Shown: positions 13,249 through 22,978, counted from the stretch's first letter. The stretch: DNA of 64,000 bases from an uncultured Bacteroidales bacterium (GCA_949297125.1 CASFRS010000023.1:1-64000), one strand, 5' to 3'. The notes: generated by a model from the letters alone, not told the origin. A program made the numbers and translations.

Positions 13249-14376
13249 CTAAAAATCGGTAAGCATTATGGGCATCAGCAATATCAGCAGGTCTTCGTCG
13301 GGTTCATTCACCACCGGGGTTATCACCCCTGCCCGGGACGGGTCGGAAAGTTGCAGCGACACATCCTGCGATACGATATTGTTGAGTATCTCTATCAGGA
13401 AGTTCGCACTGAACCCTATGTTCATGGTGTCGCCTACATAACTGCACGCCACACTCTCCTGGGCCGATGTGGAGAACGAAATGTTGCGGGCCGATACCAC
13501 GAGCTTGTCAGGCGACAACTGCAGTTTTACAAGGCTGCTGCGCTGGTCGGAAAACACCGATACCCTGCGCAATGCCGTAATGAAAACCGAACGGTCTATT
13601 ATCAGCTGGCTGGGATTGTTCTGCGGTATCACCGATGCATACTTCGGATACGTCCCTTCTATCAGACGGCAGTTGAGCACGAAATCGGAAAGCTTGAAGC
13701 ACGCGTTCTTTTCATCGAACGTTATCGTTACATCGCTGTCCTCCTTGGAAAGTATGTTCTTGAGCAACGTTGCCGGCTTGCGGGGGAGTATGAACGATGT
13801 CTGCAACCCGGTCTGCACCGACATGTTCTTGAAACATGCGAGTTTCTGGCTGTCGGATGCCACGAATACCACATGGTCGGGTTTTATATCGAAGTATATA
13901 CCGTTCATTATCGGCCTCAAGTCGCTGTCGCCCAGTGCGAACGATGTACGGTTTATACCGTTGAGAAGGGCTTCGGACGACATGGATATAGTCTTGGCCG
14001 TATCGCTCATAGGCGCACGCTGCGGATAATCGTTGCCGTTTATTCCCACAAACCCGAACTGCCCGTTCTGGAAATAGAGGAATATTTCAAGGTTCGCGTC
14101 GTTTATTTCAAATGTCAGCGGCTGGTCGGGCAACTCCTTCAACGAATCGAGCAGCATTTTGGCCGATACCGCAAAAACGCCGTTTCCTTCCGACTCCTGG
14201 ACTTCAAACGTCGTGGTCATGGTCGTCTCCTGGTCGGAAGCCGTTACGGTCATCTCGCCGTCGGAAAGAGTGAAAAGGAAATTATCCAGTATGGATATGG
14301 TATTTTTTGAATTTATTACCCGTCCTACCGCCTGCAAATGGAACAGTAACGTAGAACTTGAAACGATGAACTTCAT
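13249..14376 (-). CDS. dnaN: DNA polymerase III sliding clamp, beta subunit
   Basis: The 375-residue protein has the three-fold clamp architecture: an N-terminal domain (MKFIVSSSTLLFHLQ through TFEV), a middle domain and a C-terminal domain ending LLILLMPIML. This is close to the usual PMRL-type end of DnaN. The homodimer encircles DNA and holds the replicative polymerase on its template. The length is normal. It is the first gene of a leftward six-gene run ending at rlmB. A -7 box (TATATTTG, 14454-14461) lies upstream on the minus strand, with no good -33 at the usual distance. Confidence 0.96.
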   Translation of the reverse strand: MKFIVSSSTLLFHLQAVGRVINSKNTISILDNFLFTLSDGEMTVTASDQETTMTTTFEVQESEGNGVFAVSAKMLLDSLKELPDQPLTFEINDANLEIFLYFQNGQFGFVGINGNDYPQRAPMSDTAKTISMSSEALLNGINRTSFALGDSDLRPIMNGIYFDIKPDHVVFVASDSQKLACFKNMSVQTGLQTSFILPRKPATLLKNILSKEDSDVTITFDEKNACFKLSDFVLNCRLIEGTYPKYASVIPQNNPSQLIIDRSVFITALRRVSVFSDQRSSLVKLQLSPDKLVVSARNISFSTSAQESVACSYVGDTMNIGFSANFLIEILNNIVSQDVSLQLSDPSRAGVITPVVNEPDEDLLILLMPIMLTDF

Positions 14377-14529
14377 ATGCTTATGATTATTATGTTATTA
14401 TATTCTCTTCCCGGATACTGTCCGGCTCTTTCCTCCATGGGGATAGACGAGAGCAAATATAATACTTTTTTAGCAAAGGGAGTGTTTTTGCCCGAATAAT
14501 AAACAGGGCCGGGATTTTATTTTTCCAGT

Positions 14530-16041
14530 TTATTTCCCGAGGCGTTTTTTTATGGTAACAGCCGAATAGGCCAATGCAAGCAAGACAAGTGCCGAAGCCG
14601 ACGGGACAGAGTACGGAGCGCCGGCCCGCAACAGCATGAACACGGCCGCCACAAGCGTTACGGTTATCGCCATAACAGGGTACGCCCTTTTTTCCGGACG
14701 GAAACTGAAACGGACGGCACAAATGGCCCATACAAGGAGCGTATAGAGGAAAAAGTTCAGCAGGAATGCCGCGCCGAGCCCTTCCAGTCCCCACATCATA
14801 TAGAAGAGGACATTCAGGACAAACGATGTAACGTCGGATACAAGTTCGGTAACGAGAAAGAGGCGTCCCCGGCTTTTGGCCAGCAACACGAACCCCAAAG
14901 GCCACGATATGCCCTTGAAGAGCACCCCGGTTATGGCCCAACCGGTATACAGCGATATGGCATTGAACGTATCGTCGTACAGAATCGTTATTATTTCCGC
15001 CTGGAACATCAGGAACACGGCTGCCAGGGGCGCAAGCAGAAGGAGCGTGGTTTCGATCTGCCGGGAGACCTGCCTGGAAACCTCGGCATCATTGTCGCTG
15101 ACAGCCGACAGGCGCGGATAATACTCGGACGACATGGCTATGAATATCAGCCCCACGTAACGCGACACAAGCGTATAACCCGACTGGTAAAGCCCCACGT
15201 CGGAAGTGGAGGCGTAACGGTTCAGCCATGCTATAAGCAGATAATTGAGAAGCGTTGTTATAAAGCCGCTTACTGTCATGAAAATCCCGAGACGCATCAT
15301 GGGCGACCCTTCGCGCAATGCGATACGTGCGGTAACCTTCACTGAACGGGGATAAGCCTTGCGGGAATATATGGCGGCGAATATATACGTGGAGAACGAT
15401 GCCGCTATCAGCGACGGGACTATTCCCGCAATGCCGAGGAAGTAGTACAGGGGGACGGATATCGCCAGCGAAAGCAGGCTGCCTGCCACCGACGAGCGGG
15501 CGAGAAGCCGCAGTTTGTCCCCTCCCTGCAACACAGCCTGTTCTCCTCCGGCAAGAGCATTCAGCAACAATGCGGCCGACAGGAACACAAACCCCCATAT
15601 GTAGCGGTCGCTGCCGAAAGTGAACCGGCTCAACAACGGCGCCGCCCCTATAAAGACCATAGCCCCGAGCAGACCGGCAAACAGGGAGAGGCGGCGCAGG
15701 ACGGCTATTACGCGATCCGTCCCGCCCCCGCATGCGCGCGACGCCGCCACATCGCGTACTCCGCTCTGCCGAAGCCCCATTCCGGTAACGGACGAAACCA
15801 CATCGGACGTACTGTTGAACAGGGATATTATCCCTACTCCTTCGGGCCCGAGCAGTACTGCCACTATCTTGTTCCTGACAAGCGAACAGAGGACGTTTAT
15901 GCCCTGAACCCCGCCAAACAGGCCTGTAGCCCTGATTATGCGCCTATATATCCCGCTATCGTTTTCCATACGGTACATTGCCCTTCCTCTCTCCTCCGGT
16001 ACAGGACTTTTCCTGTCAGGGTGCGGAGAAAGAGCATTCAT
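14530..16041 (-). CDS. Wzx/MOP-type polysaccharide flippase
   Basis: This 503-residue protein has about 12-14 hydrophobic segments and belongs to the oligosaccharide flippase branch of the MOP superfamily (GLFGGVQGINVLCSLVRNK, LLGPEGVGIISLF, GLYQSGYTLVSRY). It should move lipid-linked sugar units across the inner membrane, perhaps for O-antigen or capsule. The first ATG (16041) abuts the stop of the upstream GNAT gene, so I keep it. ATGs at 15978 and 15969 (MENDSGIYRRI) would remove a polar leader and are good alternatives. It is last in a run with dut, TPR, DUF4292, EnvC-like and GNAT genes. Confidence 0.85.
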   Translation of the reverse strand: MNALSPHPDRKSPVPEERGRAMYRMENDSGIYRRIIRATGLFGGVQGINVLCSLVRNKIVAVLLGPEGVGIISLFNSTSDVVSSVTGMGLRQSGVRDVAASRACGGGTDRVIAVLRRLSLFAGLLGAMVFIGAAPLLSRFTFGSDRYIWGFVFLSAALLLNALAGGEQAVLQGGDKLRLLARSSVAGSLLSLAISVPLYYFLGIAGIVPSLIAASFSTYIFAAIYSRKAYPRSVKVTARIALREGSPMMRLGIFMTVSGFITTLLNYLLIAWLNRYASTSDVGLYQSGYTLVSRYVGLIFIAMSSEYYPRLSAVSDNDAEVSRQVSRQIETTLLLLAPLAAVFLMFQAEIITILYDDTFNAISLYTGWAITGVLFKGISWPLGFVLLAKSRGRLFLVTELVSDVTSFVLNVLFYMMWGLEGLGAAFLLNFFLYTLLVWAICAVRFSFRPEKRAYPVMAITVTLVAAVFMLLRAGAPYSVPSASALVLLALAYSAVTIKKRLGK

Positions 16042-16989
16042 CTATTTTATCTCTATCTCGTAAGTGTCATACACTGTCCCTGTCGCGCCGAACCCCTCCT
16101 TCTGGCTCAACAGGCCTTCGTTGAGTACAGTCCCTCCCTGCTCGGTGGAGATTCCGAAATCGAAATACGGCACACGCCCGTAAACTTCCGTTATCAGGGT
16201 GAAGAATATTACATCCAGCGCGCCGGTTTCCCTTCCGTGCGGCGTAGACGCTATATATTGCGCATGGGCGCAACGGGGGGTTTCGTACATTACAACTCCC
16301 GCCAGCAGCTCGCCTTCTTTTTCGGATATGTAGAGGCGGATGTTTTCGGGGAAACGGCTCTTCAGCAACATTATTTCATCCGCGGTATGGACGGGTCGCG
16401 TTGCATGCCGTCCGGCAAGGTTCTCCGTCAATATCCGCCAGAACGGCTCGAAACGGGTTGTCTCCCGCACCGTAAGGCCGTTCTTTATCCCCCTTTTAAT
16501 ACATCGCTCCCGCAACTTTGCAAAATGCGGTGTTCCGGATGCGGGGGAGATTGTGGACGACAAGGCTCTCGCCGCCAGCCGGGCGCCGTTCCTGTAAAGG
16601 GCGTAGAGTTCTTCCTCTGCCGGCGCACGGTGATAGATATGCGGGACCGGCTTGTATACCAGCCGGCGTATTCCCCTCCTGGAAAAATGCTCTATCATTG
16701 CATCGAACATCCGCATGACTTCGGCTCCGCCGCACCGCTCGGGAAGCAGCAGCCCGCCGTAGGTAAGCCCTCCGTGCGAAACGACGGTCGTCCCGTCTTC
16801 ATTTGCGGGGAAAAGGGCCACCGGTTCGCCCGCAGCGCGGAACACCAGCGAATAGTCCCTGTAACGGGAAGAGTGGTAATCCATGTAGTCGCGCATGAAC
16901 AGGAATGTGGCGTTGCGCGATGTCCGGACAAGGGCATCCCACAGTCCCTTGTCGGACGGGTCGTATATGCCGGCTTCTATTTTCTTCAT
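16042..16989 (-). CDS. GNAT/FemAB-like acyltransferase
   Basis: The 315-residue protein has no signal peptide or membrane segment. Its features (FLFMRDYMDYHSSRYRD, GEPVALFPAN, and a C-terminal half with AGVVMYET, AHAQYIAS and YFDFGIS) resemble the FemAB-like GNAT proteins found beside surface-polysaccharide genes. Such enzymes transfer an acyl or aminoacyl group to a sugar nucleotide or glycan; the substrate is unknown. The stop codon (TAG) is followed at once by the ATG of the flippase gene, and it starts at the base after the stop of the EnvC-like gene. This tight packing suggests coupled expression and a shared envelope role (inference). Confidence 0.72.
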   Translation of the reverse strand: MKKIEAGIYDPSDKGLWDALVRTSRNATFLFMRDYMDYHSSRYRDYSLVFRAAGEPVALFPANEDGTTVVSHGGLTYGGLLLPERCGGAEVMRMFDAMIEHFSRRGIRRLVYKPVPHIYHRAPAEEELYALYRNGARLAARALSSTISPASGTPHFAKLRERCIKRGIKNGLTVRETTRFEPFWRILTENLAGRHATRPVHTADEIMLLKSRFPENIRLYISEKEGELLAGVVMYETPRCAHAQYIASTPHGRETGALDVIFFTLITEVYGRVPYFDFGISTEQGGTVLNEGLLSQKEGFGATGTVYDTYEIEIK

Positions 16990-18216
16990 CTACATGTCGA
17001 GCCAAAGTTCGGGATTCTGTTTTGTCGTCTCTTTCCAAAGCTGGAAATGCAACAGCGTGGAGTTGCCGTCTTCGGGATCGGAGTATATCTTTCCCAATGC
17101 CTGGCGCGTCTTGACCTTGCTGCCTACCTTTACATATACTTCACTCAGGTTTGAATATATCGTAAGGTAATTTCCGTGCCGCACTATAACGGAACTGTTG
17201 TAACCGGGAACGACGAAAATCTTCGTTACAACCCCGTCAAAGACGCTCCTTGCCTCGGTGCCCGGAAGCGTCTTTATTATAACGCCGCTGTTGTTGACCT
17301 GCACGTATTTCAGTTCGGAGTGCTGATGGCGCCCGAAGTGCCCCACTATCATATAACGTCCCGACAGGGGCATGGGAAGTTTTCCCTTGTTCTGCTCGAA
17401 ACTCTTGGCCAATACCTGCTCGTCTTTTGTCATAGAATAGCCGCCGTAGGTTTGGGGTTTCCTTTCCTGCGACGGAGTCTGGTTCGACTTGCGGGCCTCC
17501 TCGGCTATCAGCTGCTCTATCTTGCGGTCCAGCGCCGCCGCCTGCTTTTTCTGCCGTTGCAGTTCGCTGCGGAGCGCCTTTTCATTTTTCTTCATGTTGG
17601 AGACCACTACCTTCTGGTCGGCCTCCTTCGCCTTAAGTTTGTCGGCTTCCTCCTGCCTCTTGTCGAGAGCCGCCTTGCGTTCTTTGCGAAGCTGCGCCAG
17701 CTCCGAACGTTTTTTCACAAGTTCTTCCTGTTGCGCCTTTATCTCTTCGGCCTGCGTCCTTCTCCACGCGGAGAACTCCTTCAGATAGCGCAACCGCCTT
17801 ACGGTCTGGCTGAACGTGTTGGCCGAGAACAGGAATATCATCGTTTCATATCCGGAATTTTGCCGCGAGATGCTCTGTACGGCCAAAGCATATTCGCGCT
17901 TCTTCTCTTTCAGGGAGGCTTCAAGGGCGTTTATCTTGCCGGTAAGCGACCTCTCCTGCTTCTGCAACTTGTTTATCTCGGACGTTATCTTGTTTATCTC
18001 TTTTTTCCTCAGCGATATTTCGGCCGTTATCTGGTTGAGCAGGCTCAGAGATTTTTTTGCCGAGAGTTGTGCCGCCTTCAGCTTGCGGCTGGTATTGGAG
18101 ACTCTCTGCTGCGCCTCCTTCTGCTGCTTCTTCAAATCGGACATGCGCGAAGACTGCGGATAGGCCGACAGTACGGATATTGCAACCGAGAGTAGTATTA
18201 TAATCTGCCTTATCAT
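16990..18216 (-). CDS. EnvC-like murein hydrolase activator (degenerate M23)
   Basis: The 408-residue protein has a signal peptide (to about residue 20), a long charged coiled coil (about 22-245) and a LytM-like beta domain (about 290-405). In that domain the metal-binding residues of true M23 peptidases appear lost. The first HxxxD-type site reads YVQVNNSGV and the final HxH reads LLHFQLW, keeping one His only. This is the pattern of EnvC/NlpD-type activators, which switch on amidases during septum splitting rather than cut peptidoglycan. It overlaps the DUF4292 gene by one base (TAATG) and abuts the GNAT gene. The activator role is inference from residue loss. Confidence 0.85.
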   Translation of the reverse strand: MIRQIIILLSVAISVLSAYPQSSRMSDLKKQQKEAQQRVSNTSRKLKAAQLSAKKSLSLLNQITAEISLRKKEINKITSEINKLQKQERSLTGKINALEASLKEKKREYALAVQSISRQNSGYETMIFLFSANTFSQTVRRLRYLKEFSAWRRTQAEEIKAQQEELVKKRSELAQLRKERKAALDKRQEEADKLKAKEADQKVVVSNMKKNEKALRSELQRQKKQAAALDRKIEQLIAEEARKSNQTPSQERKPQTYGGYSMTKDEQVLAKSFEQNKGKLPMPLSGRYMIVGHFGRHQHSELKYVQVNNSGVIIKTLPGTEARSVFDGVVTKIFVVPGYNSSVIVRHGNYLTIYSNLSEVYVKVGSKVKTRQALGKIYSDPEDGNSTLLHFQLWKETTKQNPELWLDM

Positions 18217-19043
18217 TATTTTAAATATGTATTTACAATATCGCCGAAAGAAATGCGGGTATATCTTCCGGGTATTCGGGTATCGGGGCGGAATGTTTTG
18301 TCCCAGTCGTACGACATATCCTTCATCCCGGCCTCTATTGCGAAGAACTTGGCGGGGACGGATACGGCAATGGATACTTCACCCGGTACGCTGCCGCCGG
18401 GTTTAGCGCTTATGCGGGACGAATAGGTGCAGGCAAGCGTATTGCCATTACCGTCGGAAAAGCGCGTCTGCTCCACCGCCCCCTCCTTGCCTACCGTAAA
18501 TTCCAATCCCGGGCCGCCTCCTGTTGCGGTTTGCAGGACCGCCTTGCCGCCGGCCATCCCCCAGCGGAACTTTCCGTAATCGCCTTCTGTAATATTTCCC
18601 GAAAGCAAGAACGGCTCTCCGAGCAGCAGGCTCTGCAACTGCGGCATCCCCACCCCTTCGGGAAGACTGCCGGTTATGGCGGACACCGATTCGGCTGCAG
18701 CTATACCGTTGATGCGGTCAAGCACGTAGAGGGAATCGGGGGTGAGCATAATGCGGAAGACCTCCACTCCCAATACAGGCTGAAGGGATATTTGCACGAA
18801 ACGCTCCTTTATCATCCGTATCTGCGCCCGCGAAGACAACGACCCGAGCGACAGCCGGCATTTTACCGACACCTTGTCGTAACGGGGCATCTCCCCGAGC
18901 ATGGCCTCATACAGCCCGCGCCCGGCAGCAACCCCGGCAGCCGGTTTCTGTCCGCCGGTATTTCCGGAGGTCCTGCACGCCTCGGTCAGCGACACCGCAA
19001 CGAGAAGTACTCCGCACGCTATTGCAGTAATTGCCTTTTTCAT
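18216..19043 (-). CDS. DUF4292 family lipoprotein (LolA/LolB-like)
   Basis: The 275-residue protein has a hydrophobic leader and a Cys at residue 23 (SLTEAC), so it is a likely lipoprotein. The rest has the LolA/LolB-like beta pattern of DUF4292 (KVSVKCRLSLGSLSSRAQI, ISLQPVLGVEVFRIMLTPD, YVLDRINGI). Members are widespread in Bacteroidetes and are thought to bind lipids or lipoproteins at the outer membrane, but the function is unproven. It sits between the TPR gene (6 bases away) and the EnvC-like gene (one-base overlap). This order, dut-TPR-DUF4292-EnvC, is one I know from other Bacteroidetes. Confidence 0.85.
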   Translation of the reverse strand: MKKAITAIACGVLLVAVSLTEACRTSGNTGGQKPAAGVAAGRGLYEAMLGEMPRYDKVSVKCRLSLGSLSSRAQIRMIKERFVQISLQPVLGVEVFRIMLTPDSLYVLDRINGIAAAESVSAITGSLPEGVGMPQLQSLLLGEPFLLSGNITEGDYGKFRWGMAGGKAVLQTATGGGPGLEFTVGKEGAVEQTRFSDGNGNTLACTYSSRISAKPGGSVPGEVSIAVSVPAKFFAIEAGMKDMSYDWDKTFRPDTRIPGRYTRISFGDIVNTYLK

Positions 19044-19049
19044 ATCCGT

Positions 19050-20771
19050 TTACCGTTCTATATACTGCCGGGTCTCTATCTTCTTCTGCAGCACTTCCGA
19101 GTCAACTCCGGCCTCGCGGGCCTGATTCCAATACTTGAGGGCTTCTACCGTTTTCCCCTGCATGTACAGCACATCGCCGTAATGTTCCAGTATCTCGGGG
19201 ACAACTTCTTCGGTATTGTCCAATGCCATTTTTATATAAAGTTCGGCCAGCGTATAATTACCCTGCTTGAAGAATATCCATCCGTAAGTATCGAGGTACG
19301 TAGCGTTGGACGGTTCCTCCGCTATGGTTACGGCACTCATCTTTTCGGCTTTTTTAAGGTCGCCTCCGGCTATTGCCATGTAATAGCTGTAATTGTTCAA
19401 CGCGCCGAGATTTTCAGGGTTGAACTCTATTGCCTTTTCGTAATAGCAGAATGCCGAATCCACATTGCTCTGGCTGTAATAGATATCCCCTATCTGCGCG
19501 CATATCCCCGACATCAGTTCGGAGTTGTGCGCCACTTTCCCGGCGGCGGCATGCAGTGTTTTCAGGGCTTTTGCATCCTGTCCGGCAAAGAAATAGTACG
19601 AGCCCGCCAGAGAGAGATAGATAGAATCGCCTGCAAAATAGCGGAGCGACTCGTCTATCGCCCTGTCCATCCTGTCCGTTGCATTCTGATTGAAGAGCAC
19701 CCCTATCAATTTTTTCCATGCCTCCTGGTTGTCGGGCCGCAAATCGAGCGAAACGCGTATCTGTTCCTCCGCCTCGGGGTATTTGTCCTGCATAAGCAAA
19801 ATCTCGGCATAAAAATCCCTTATCTCGCTGCTGCGCGGGTAGGATTCTATCAACGGGGCAAACAGGTTGTCGGCCTTTTGGAACGACCTCACATCCTTGT
19901 CCTTCTGCAACAGCATGTATATGAAATTCTTGAGCATCGCAAGTTTGGTGTCGAGTTCCAAATCGGGACACGAAAAGGCATCGAACAGAGCCACCTGCAA
20001 GCTGTCTTCCTGGTTTACAACCCTGAAATATTCGGCCTTGGCCATCGGCAGCAGGCAATTCTCCGGGTTCATGGCCTCTATCTCCCGTATTACCGCGCGG
20101 CTCTGCTCCACACTGTCGGCCTCGAGATAACCGGAAGAGAGCATCGTCTTGTATTCGATGTTTTCGGGATTGGAAAGGGACAACCTTTTAAGGGCCGCCA
20201 GAATATCGTCTTTTCTGCCGAGGGTATTCAGGATGTTTATCTTCATCATCGTGGCATAGTACATGTCGCCGGTCAGACGTTCTATATTGTCGTAACACAC
20301 CAATGCCGAATCATAATCCCCGGCAGACATATACGCCTCGGCCAGATACCGGTAAACCGACTCGTCATAGGGGTCGTTATACAGCATCCTGTTATACAGG
20401 CGGACCGCATTTTCCGTATCGCCTGCATTGAGCGACATGTTCGCCGCACCTATATTGTACCAGTAATTTCCGGGGCTTGCGTCGGACGCAGCCGTAGCAC
20501 ACCGCACAGCTTCATCTTCTTTCCCCATGTGATAATAATACATGGAGAGCCAGTAGTTAATCTCGGCATTGGCTGTATCAGCCGCCCGCGCCCGCTGCAA
20601 TATGTCGAACGCCGCACCCAGTTCGCCCTTATTGTCGAGTTTGAGAGCCTCCATCAGAAGGTATTCGGCTTTCTCCCTTTGCCGGGAGTCCGTCTTTTTC
20701 GCTGCCGCCGATATGACGGAAACTGTTGCCGTCAACAAAAATGCTATTGCAAGATGTGTTATCCTGTCCAT
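19050..20771 (-). CDS. Secreted tetratricopeptide-repeat protein
   Basis: The 573-residue protein has a signal peptide (to about residue 24, ending ISAAA) followed by about a dozen TPR units across its full length. Examples are NYWYNIGAANMSLNAGD, PYDESVYRYLAEAYMSAGD and ATYLDTYGWIFFKQGN. TPR solenoids bind other proteins, so a periplasmic or outer-membrane scaffold role is likely. The partner is unknown, but the tight linkage to the DUF4292 and EnvC-like genes suggests envelope assembly. It starts 12 bases after the dut stop codon. I see no enzyme domain. Confidence 0.85.
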   Translation of the reverse strand: MDRITHLAIAFLLTATVSVISAAAKKTDSRQREKAEYLLMEALKLDNKGELGAAFDILQRARAADTANAEINYWLSMYYYHMGKEDEAVRCATAASDASPGNYWYNIGAANMSLNAGDTENAVRLYNRMLYNDPYDESVYRYLAEAYMSAGDYDSALVCYDNIERLTGDMYYATMMKINILNTLGRKDDILAALKRLSLSNPENIEYKTMLSSGYLEADSVEQSRAVIREIEAMNPENCLLPMAKAEYFRVVNQEDSLQVALFDAFSCPDLELDTKLAMLKNFIYMLLQKDKDVRSFQKADNLFAPLIESYPRSSEIRDFYAEILLMQDKYPEAEEQIRVSLDLRPDNQEAWKKLIGVLFNQNATDRMDRAIDESLRYFAGDSIYLSLAGSYYFFAGQDAKALKTLHAAAGKVAHNSELMSGICAQIGDIYYSQSNVDSAFCYYEKAIEFNPENLGALNNYSYYMAIAGGDLKKAEKMSAVTIAEEPSNATYLDTYGWIFFKQGNYTLAELYIKMALDNTEEVVPEILEHYGDVLYMQGKTVEALKYWNQAREAGVDSEVLQKKIETRQYIER

Positions 20772-20783
20772 ACAACACGGCTT

Positions 20784-21227
20784 TTATTTCACCCCAGTAT
20801 GTCCGAACCCGCCCGCTCCGCGGACCGTATCGGACAGCTCTCCGGTCTCTTCCCACTCCACTTTCACATACTCCTTGACGACCATCTGGCATATCCTCTC
20901 GCCATCCTCCACCGTAAAATCGGCATCGGAAAGGTTTACGAGAATTACGCATATCTCGCCGCGGTAATCGGCGTCAATCGTACCGGGGGAATTCAGTACG
21001 CTTATCCCCTTTTTTAATGCCAGCCCGCTACGTGGACGTATCTGCGCCTCATAACCTTCGGGAAGTTCCATATATATGCCGGTAGGAATCAGCGCGCGCT
21101 GAAGGGGTTTCAACAATACCGGCTCCTGCAGGTTGGCCCTGAGGTCCATTCCCGCCGAAAATAGCGTACCGTATGCGGGCAGAGGGTGTTTGCCCGTGTT
21201 TTTTATCTTTACCTTTACTGTTTTCAT
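20784..21227 (-). CDS. dut: dUTP diphosphatase
   Basis: I start at the ATG at 21227 ([12 protein letters not shown], 147 residues) rather than ten codons upstream, because family members begin here. All five dUTPase motifs are seen: AGMDLRA (1), [11 protein letters not shown] (2), [11 protein letters not shown] (3), GERICQMV (4) and [10 protein letters not shown] (5). The trimeric enzyme hydrolyses dUTP to dUMP and pyrophosphate, keeping uracil out of DNA and supplying dUMP for dTMP synthesis. It heads the leftward run that continues into TPR, DUF4292 and EnvC-like genes. The 358-base gap upstream separates it from divergent gdhA. Confidence 0.95.
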   Translation of the reverse strand: MKTVKVKIKNTGKHPLPAYGTLFSAGMDLRANLQEPVLLKPLQRALIPTGIYMELPEGYEAQIRPRSGLALKKGISVLNSPGTIDADYRGEICVILVNLSDADFTVEDGERICQMVVKEYVKVEWEETGELSDTVRGAGGFGHTGVK

Positions 21228-21488
21228 GCTGAAGCAATTTTTTCGGGTTACCTGCAAATACCAGTCCCTGCGCCATTGCAGGGGGGACGAGGGTGTTTAT
21301 CGAGGCGAAGTTAATTAAAACCACACAATTATACTAATAATAGCGTTTCTTTAATTTCCTTTGGCATATAATAGCACGGCCGGGACCCTGCACATGTTTC
21401 AAAAAGTTTTCAAAAGCGTTTATTGTGCGGCTTTTTGCTACGTTTAGGAAAATAATATCACTTTTTTATTGTTTTTTCTGCAAAAACA
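21228..21488. other. Divergent dut-gdhA intergenic region
   Basis: The dut-gdhA gap (21228-21585) has no gene. The gdhA promoter fills its right end. A -7-like TAACTTCG on the minus strand (21306-21313) could serve dut but differs from consensus in one core base and lacks a clear -33. I see nothing else in it. Confidence 0.4.
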
Positions 21489-21519
21489 GTTGCAAAGTTA
21501 CATAAATAATGTATCTTTG
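21489..21519 (+). promoter_or_regulatory. Promoter of gdhA
   Basis: GTTG (21489-21492), 19 bases and TATCTTTG (21512-21519) fit the Bacteroidales -33/-7 pattern. The ATG is at 21586, leaving a leader of about 60 bases. Confidence 0.7.
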
Positions 21520-21585
21520 TCGCGGTTTTACCGGAAGGTATCTCCGAAAGTTACACGAAATACCAACTGTTAAATTATAAGTAAA

Positions 21586-22920
21586 ATGGAAGTAAAGAAA
21601 GTTTTGAGCGACCTGAAAAGGCGTTTTCCCAATGAGCCCGAGTACCATCAGGCTGTAGAAGAAGTTTTGACGACCATTGAGGAGGAATACAACAAACACC
21701 CCGAATTTGACCGTTACAACCTGATTGAACGTCTCTGCATACCCGACAGGATATTCTCTTTCCGCGTAACCTGGGTAGACGACAAGGGACAGGTACAGAC
21801 AAACACCGGCTACCGCATACAGCACAATAACGCTATCGGCCCGTACAAGGGAGGTATCCGTTTCCACTCGTCGGTGAACCAGTCGATACTTAAATTCCTT
21901 GCTTTTGAACAGACTTTCAAAAATTCGCTTACCACTCTCCCGATGGGTGGAGGTAAAGGCGGCGCCGATTTCTCGCCCCGCGGCAAATCGGATATGGAAG
22001 TTATGCGTTTCTGCCAGGCCTTCGTTACCGAACTGTGGCGTCATATAGGCCCTGAAACCGACGTTCCCGCCGGCGATATAGGTGTAGGCGGCCGCGAAGT
22101 AGGCTACATGTTCGGCATGTACAAGAAACTGGCTCGCGAACACACCGGAACGTTCACGGGCAAAGGTCTCGAATTCGGCGGTTCGCTTATCCGTCCCGAA
22201 GCTACCGGTTACGGTAACGTATACTTCCTGCTTGAAATGCTGAAGACCAGGAACATCGACATAAAAGGCAAGGTGGTTGCAATATCCGGTTCGGGTAACG
22301 TTGCCCAGTACACGGCAGAGAAACTTATCAGCCTCGGGGCGAAAGTCATCACCATGTCCGACAGCAACGGTTACATATACGACCCGGACGGTATCGATGC
22401 AGAAAAACTCGCCTACATATTTGAGTTGAAGAATGTTCAGCGCGGACGTATCAGGGAATATGCCGAAAAATACGGATGCAAATACGTTGAAGGCGCACGT
22501 CCCTGGAATGAAAAATGCGATATCGCCATGCCGAGCGCAACTCAGAACGAAATTGACGGAGACGACGCACGCGCGCTTCTCAAGAACGGCTGCTTCGCAG
22601 TTTCGGAAGGAGCGAACATGCCCTCTACTCCCGAAGCTATTGCAGAGTTCCTCAACGCGAAGATACTCTACGCTCCAGGTAAGGCAGCCAATGCAGGCGG
22701 CGTATCGGTAAGCGGACTTGAGATGACCCAGAACTCCATCAAACTCGGCTGGAGCAAGGACGAGGTTGACGAGAAACTGAAGAACATCATGAAGGATATC
22801 CACAACCAGTGCATCCGCTACGGCAAACAGGAAGACGGGTACGTAAACTACGTCAAGGGTGCAAACGTGGCAGGATTCATGAAAGTTGCCAAAGCCATGA
22901 TGGCTCAGGGTATACTCTAA
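21586..22920 (+). CDS. gdhA: NADP-dependent glutamate dehydrogenase
   Basis: The 444-residue protein is full length for the hexameric bacterial GDH. It has GPYKGGIRFHSSVN in the substrate domain, the active-site Lys in PMGGGKGGADF (K124) and the catalytic Asp in VPAGDIGVGGREVG (D164). The Rossmann region has GKVVAISGSGNVAQY. The residues just after the second beta strand (TMSDSNG) fit the NADP-preferring type found in Bacteroides, but cofactor choice is inference. The enzyme joins ammonium and 2-oxoglutarate to give glutamate. It is monocistronic with a consensus promoter and a downstream terminator. With the amt gene at 51.5-52.9 kb it points to ammonium as a nitrogen source. Confidence 0.96.
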   Translation: MEVKKVLSDLKRRFPNEPEYHQAVEEVLTTIEEEYNKHPEFDRYNLIERLCIPDRIFSFRVTWVDDKGQVQTNTGYRIQHNNAIGPYKGGIRFHSSVNQSILKFLAFEQTFKNSLTTLPMGGGKGGADFSPRGKSDMEVMRFCQAFVTELWRHIGPETDVPAGDIGVGGREVGYMFGMYKKLAREHTGTFTGKGLEFGGSLIRPEATGYGNVYFLLEMLKTRNIDIKGKVVAISGSGNVAQYTAEKLISLGAKVITMSDSNGYIYDPDGIDAEKLAYIFELKNVQRGRIREYAEKYGCKYVEGARPWNEKCDIAMPSATQNEIDGDDARALLKNGCFAVSEGANMPSTPEAIAEFLNAKILYAPGKAANAGGVSVSGLEMTQNSIKLGWSKDEVDEKLKNIMKDIHNQCIRYGKQEDGYVNYVKGANVAGFMKVAKAMMAQGIL

Positions 22921-22940
22921 AAACGAATGCCTTGCAACTG

Positions 22941-22978
22941 AAAAAAAGAGAGCGGCCGCATGGTCGCCCTCTTTTTTT
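22941..22978. terminator. Terminator after gdhA (likely bidirectional)
   Basis: A hairpin with an A7 run on its left and a T7 run on its right (stem GAGAGCGGCC with GGTCGCCCTC, one mismatch and one wobble pair) lies 20 bases after the gdhA stop. The mirror layout could also end leftward transcripts from the CsgG-like operon. Confidence 0.8.

Noticed and set aside
18531-21017. 828-residue plus-strand open frame
   Set aside because: It runs antisense across the DUF4292, TPR and dut genes, all of which have clear family features.
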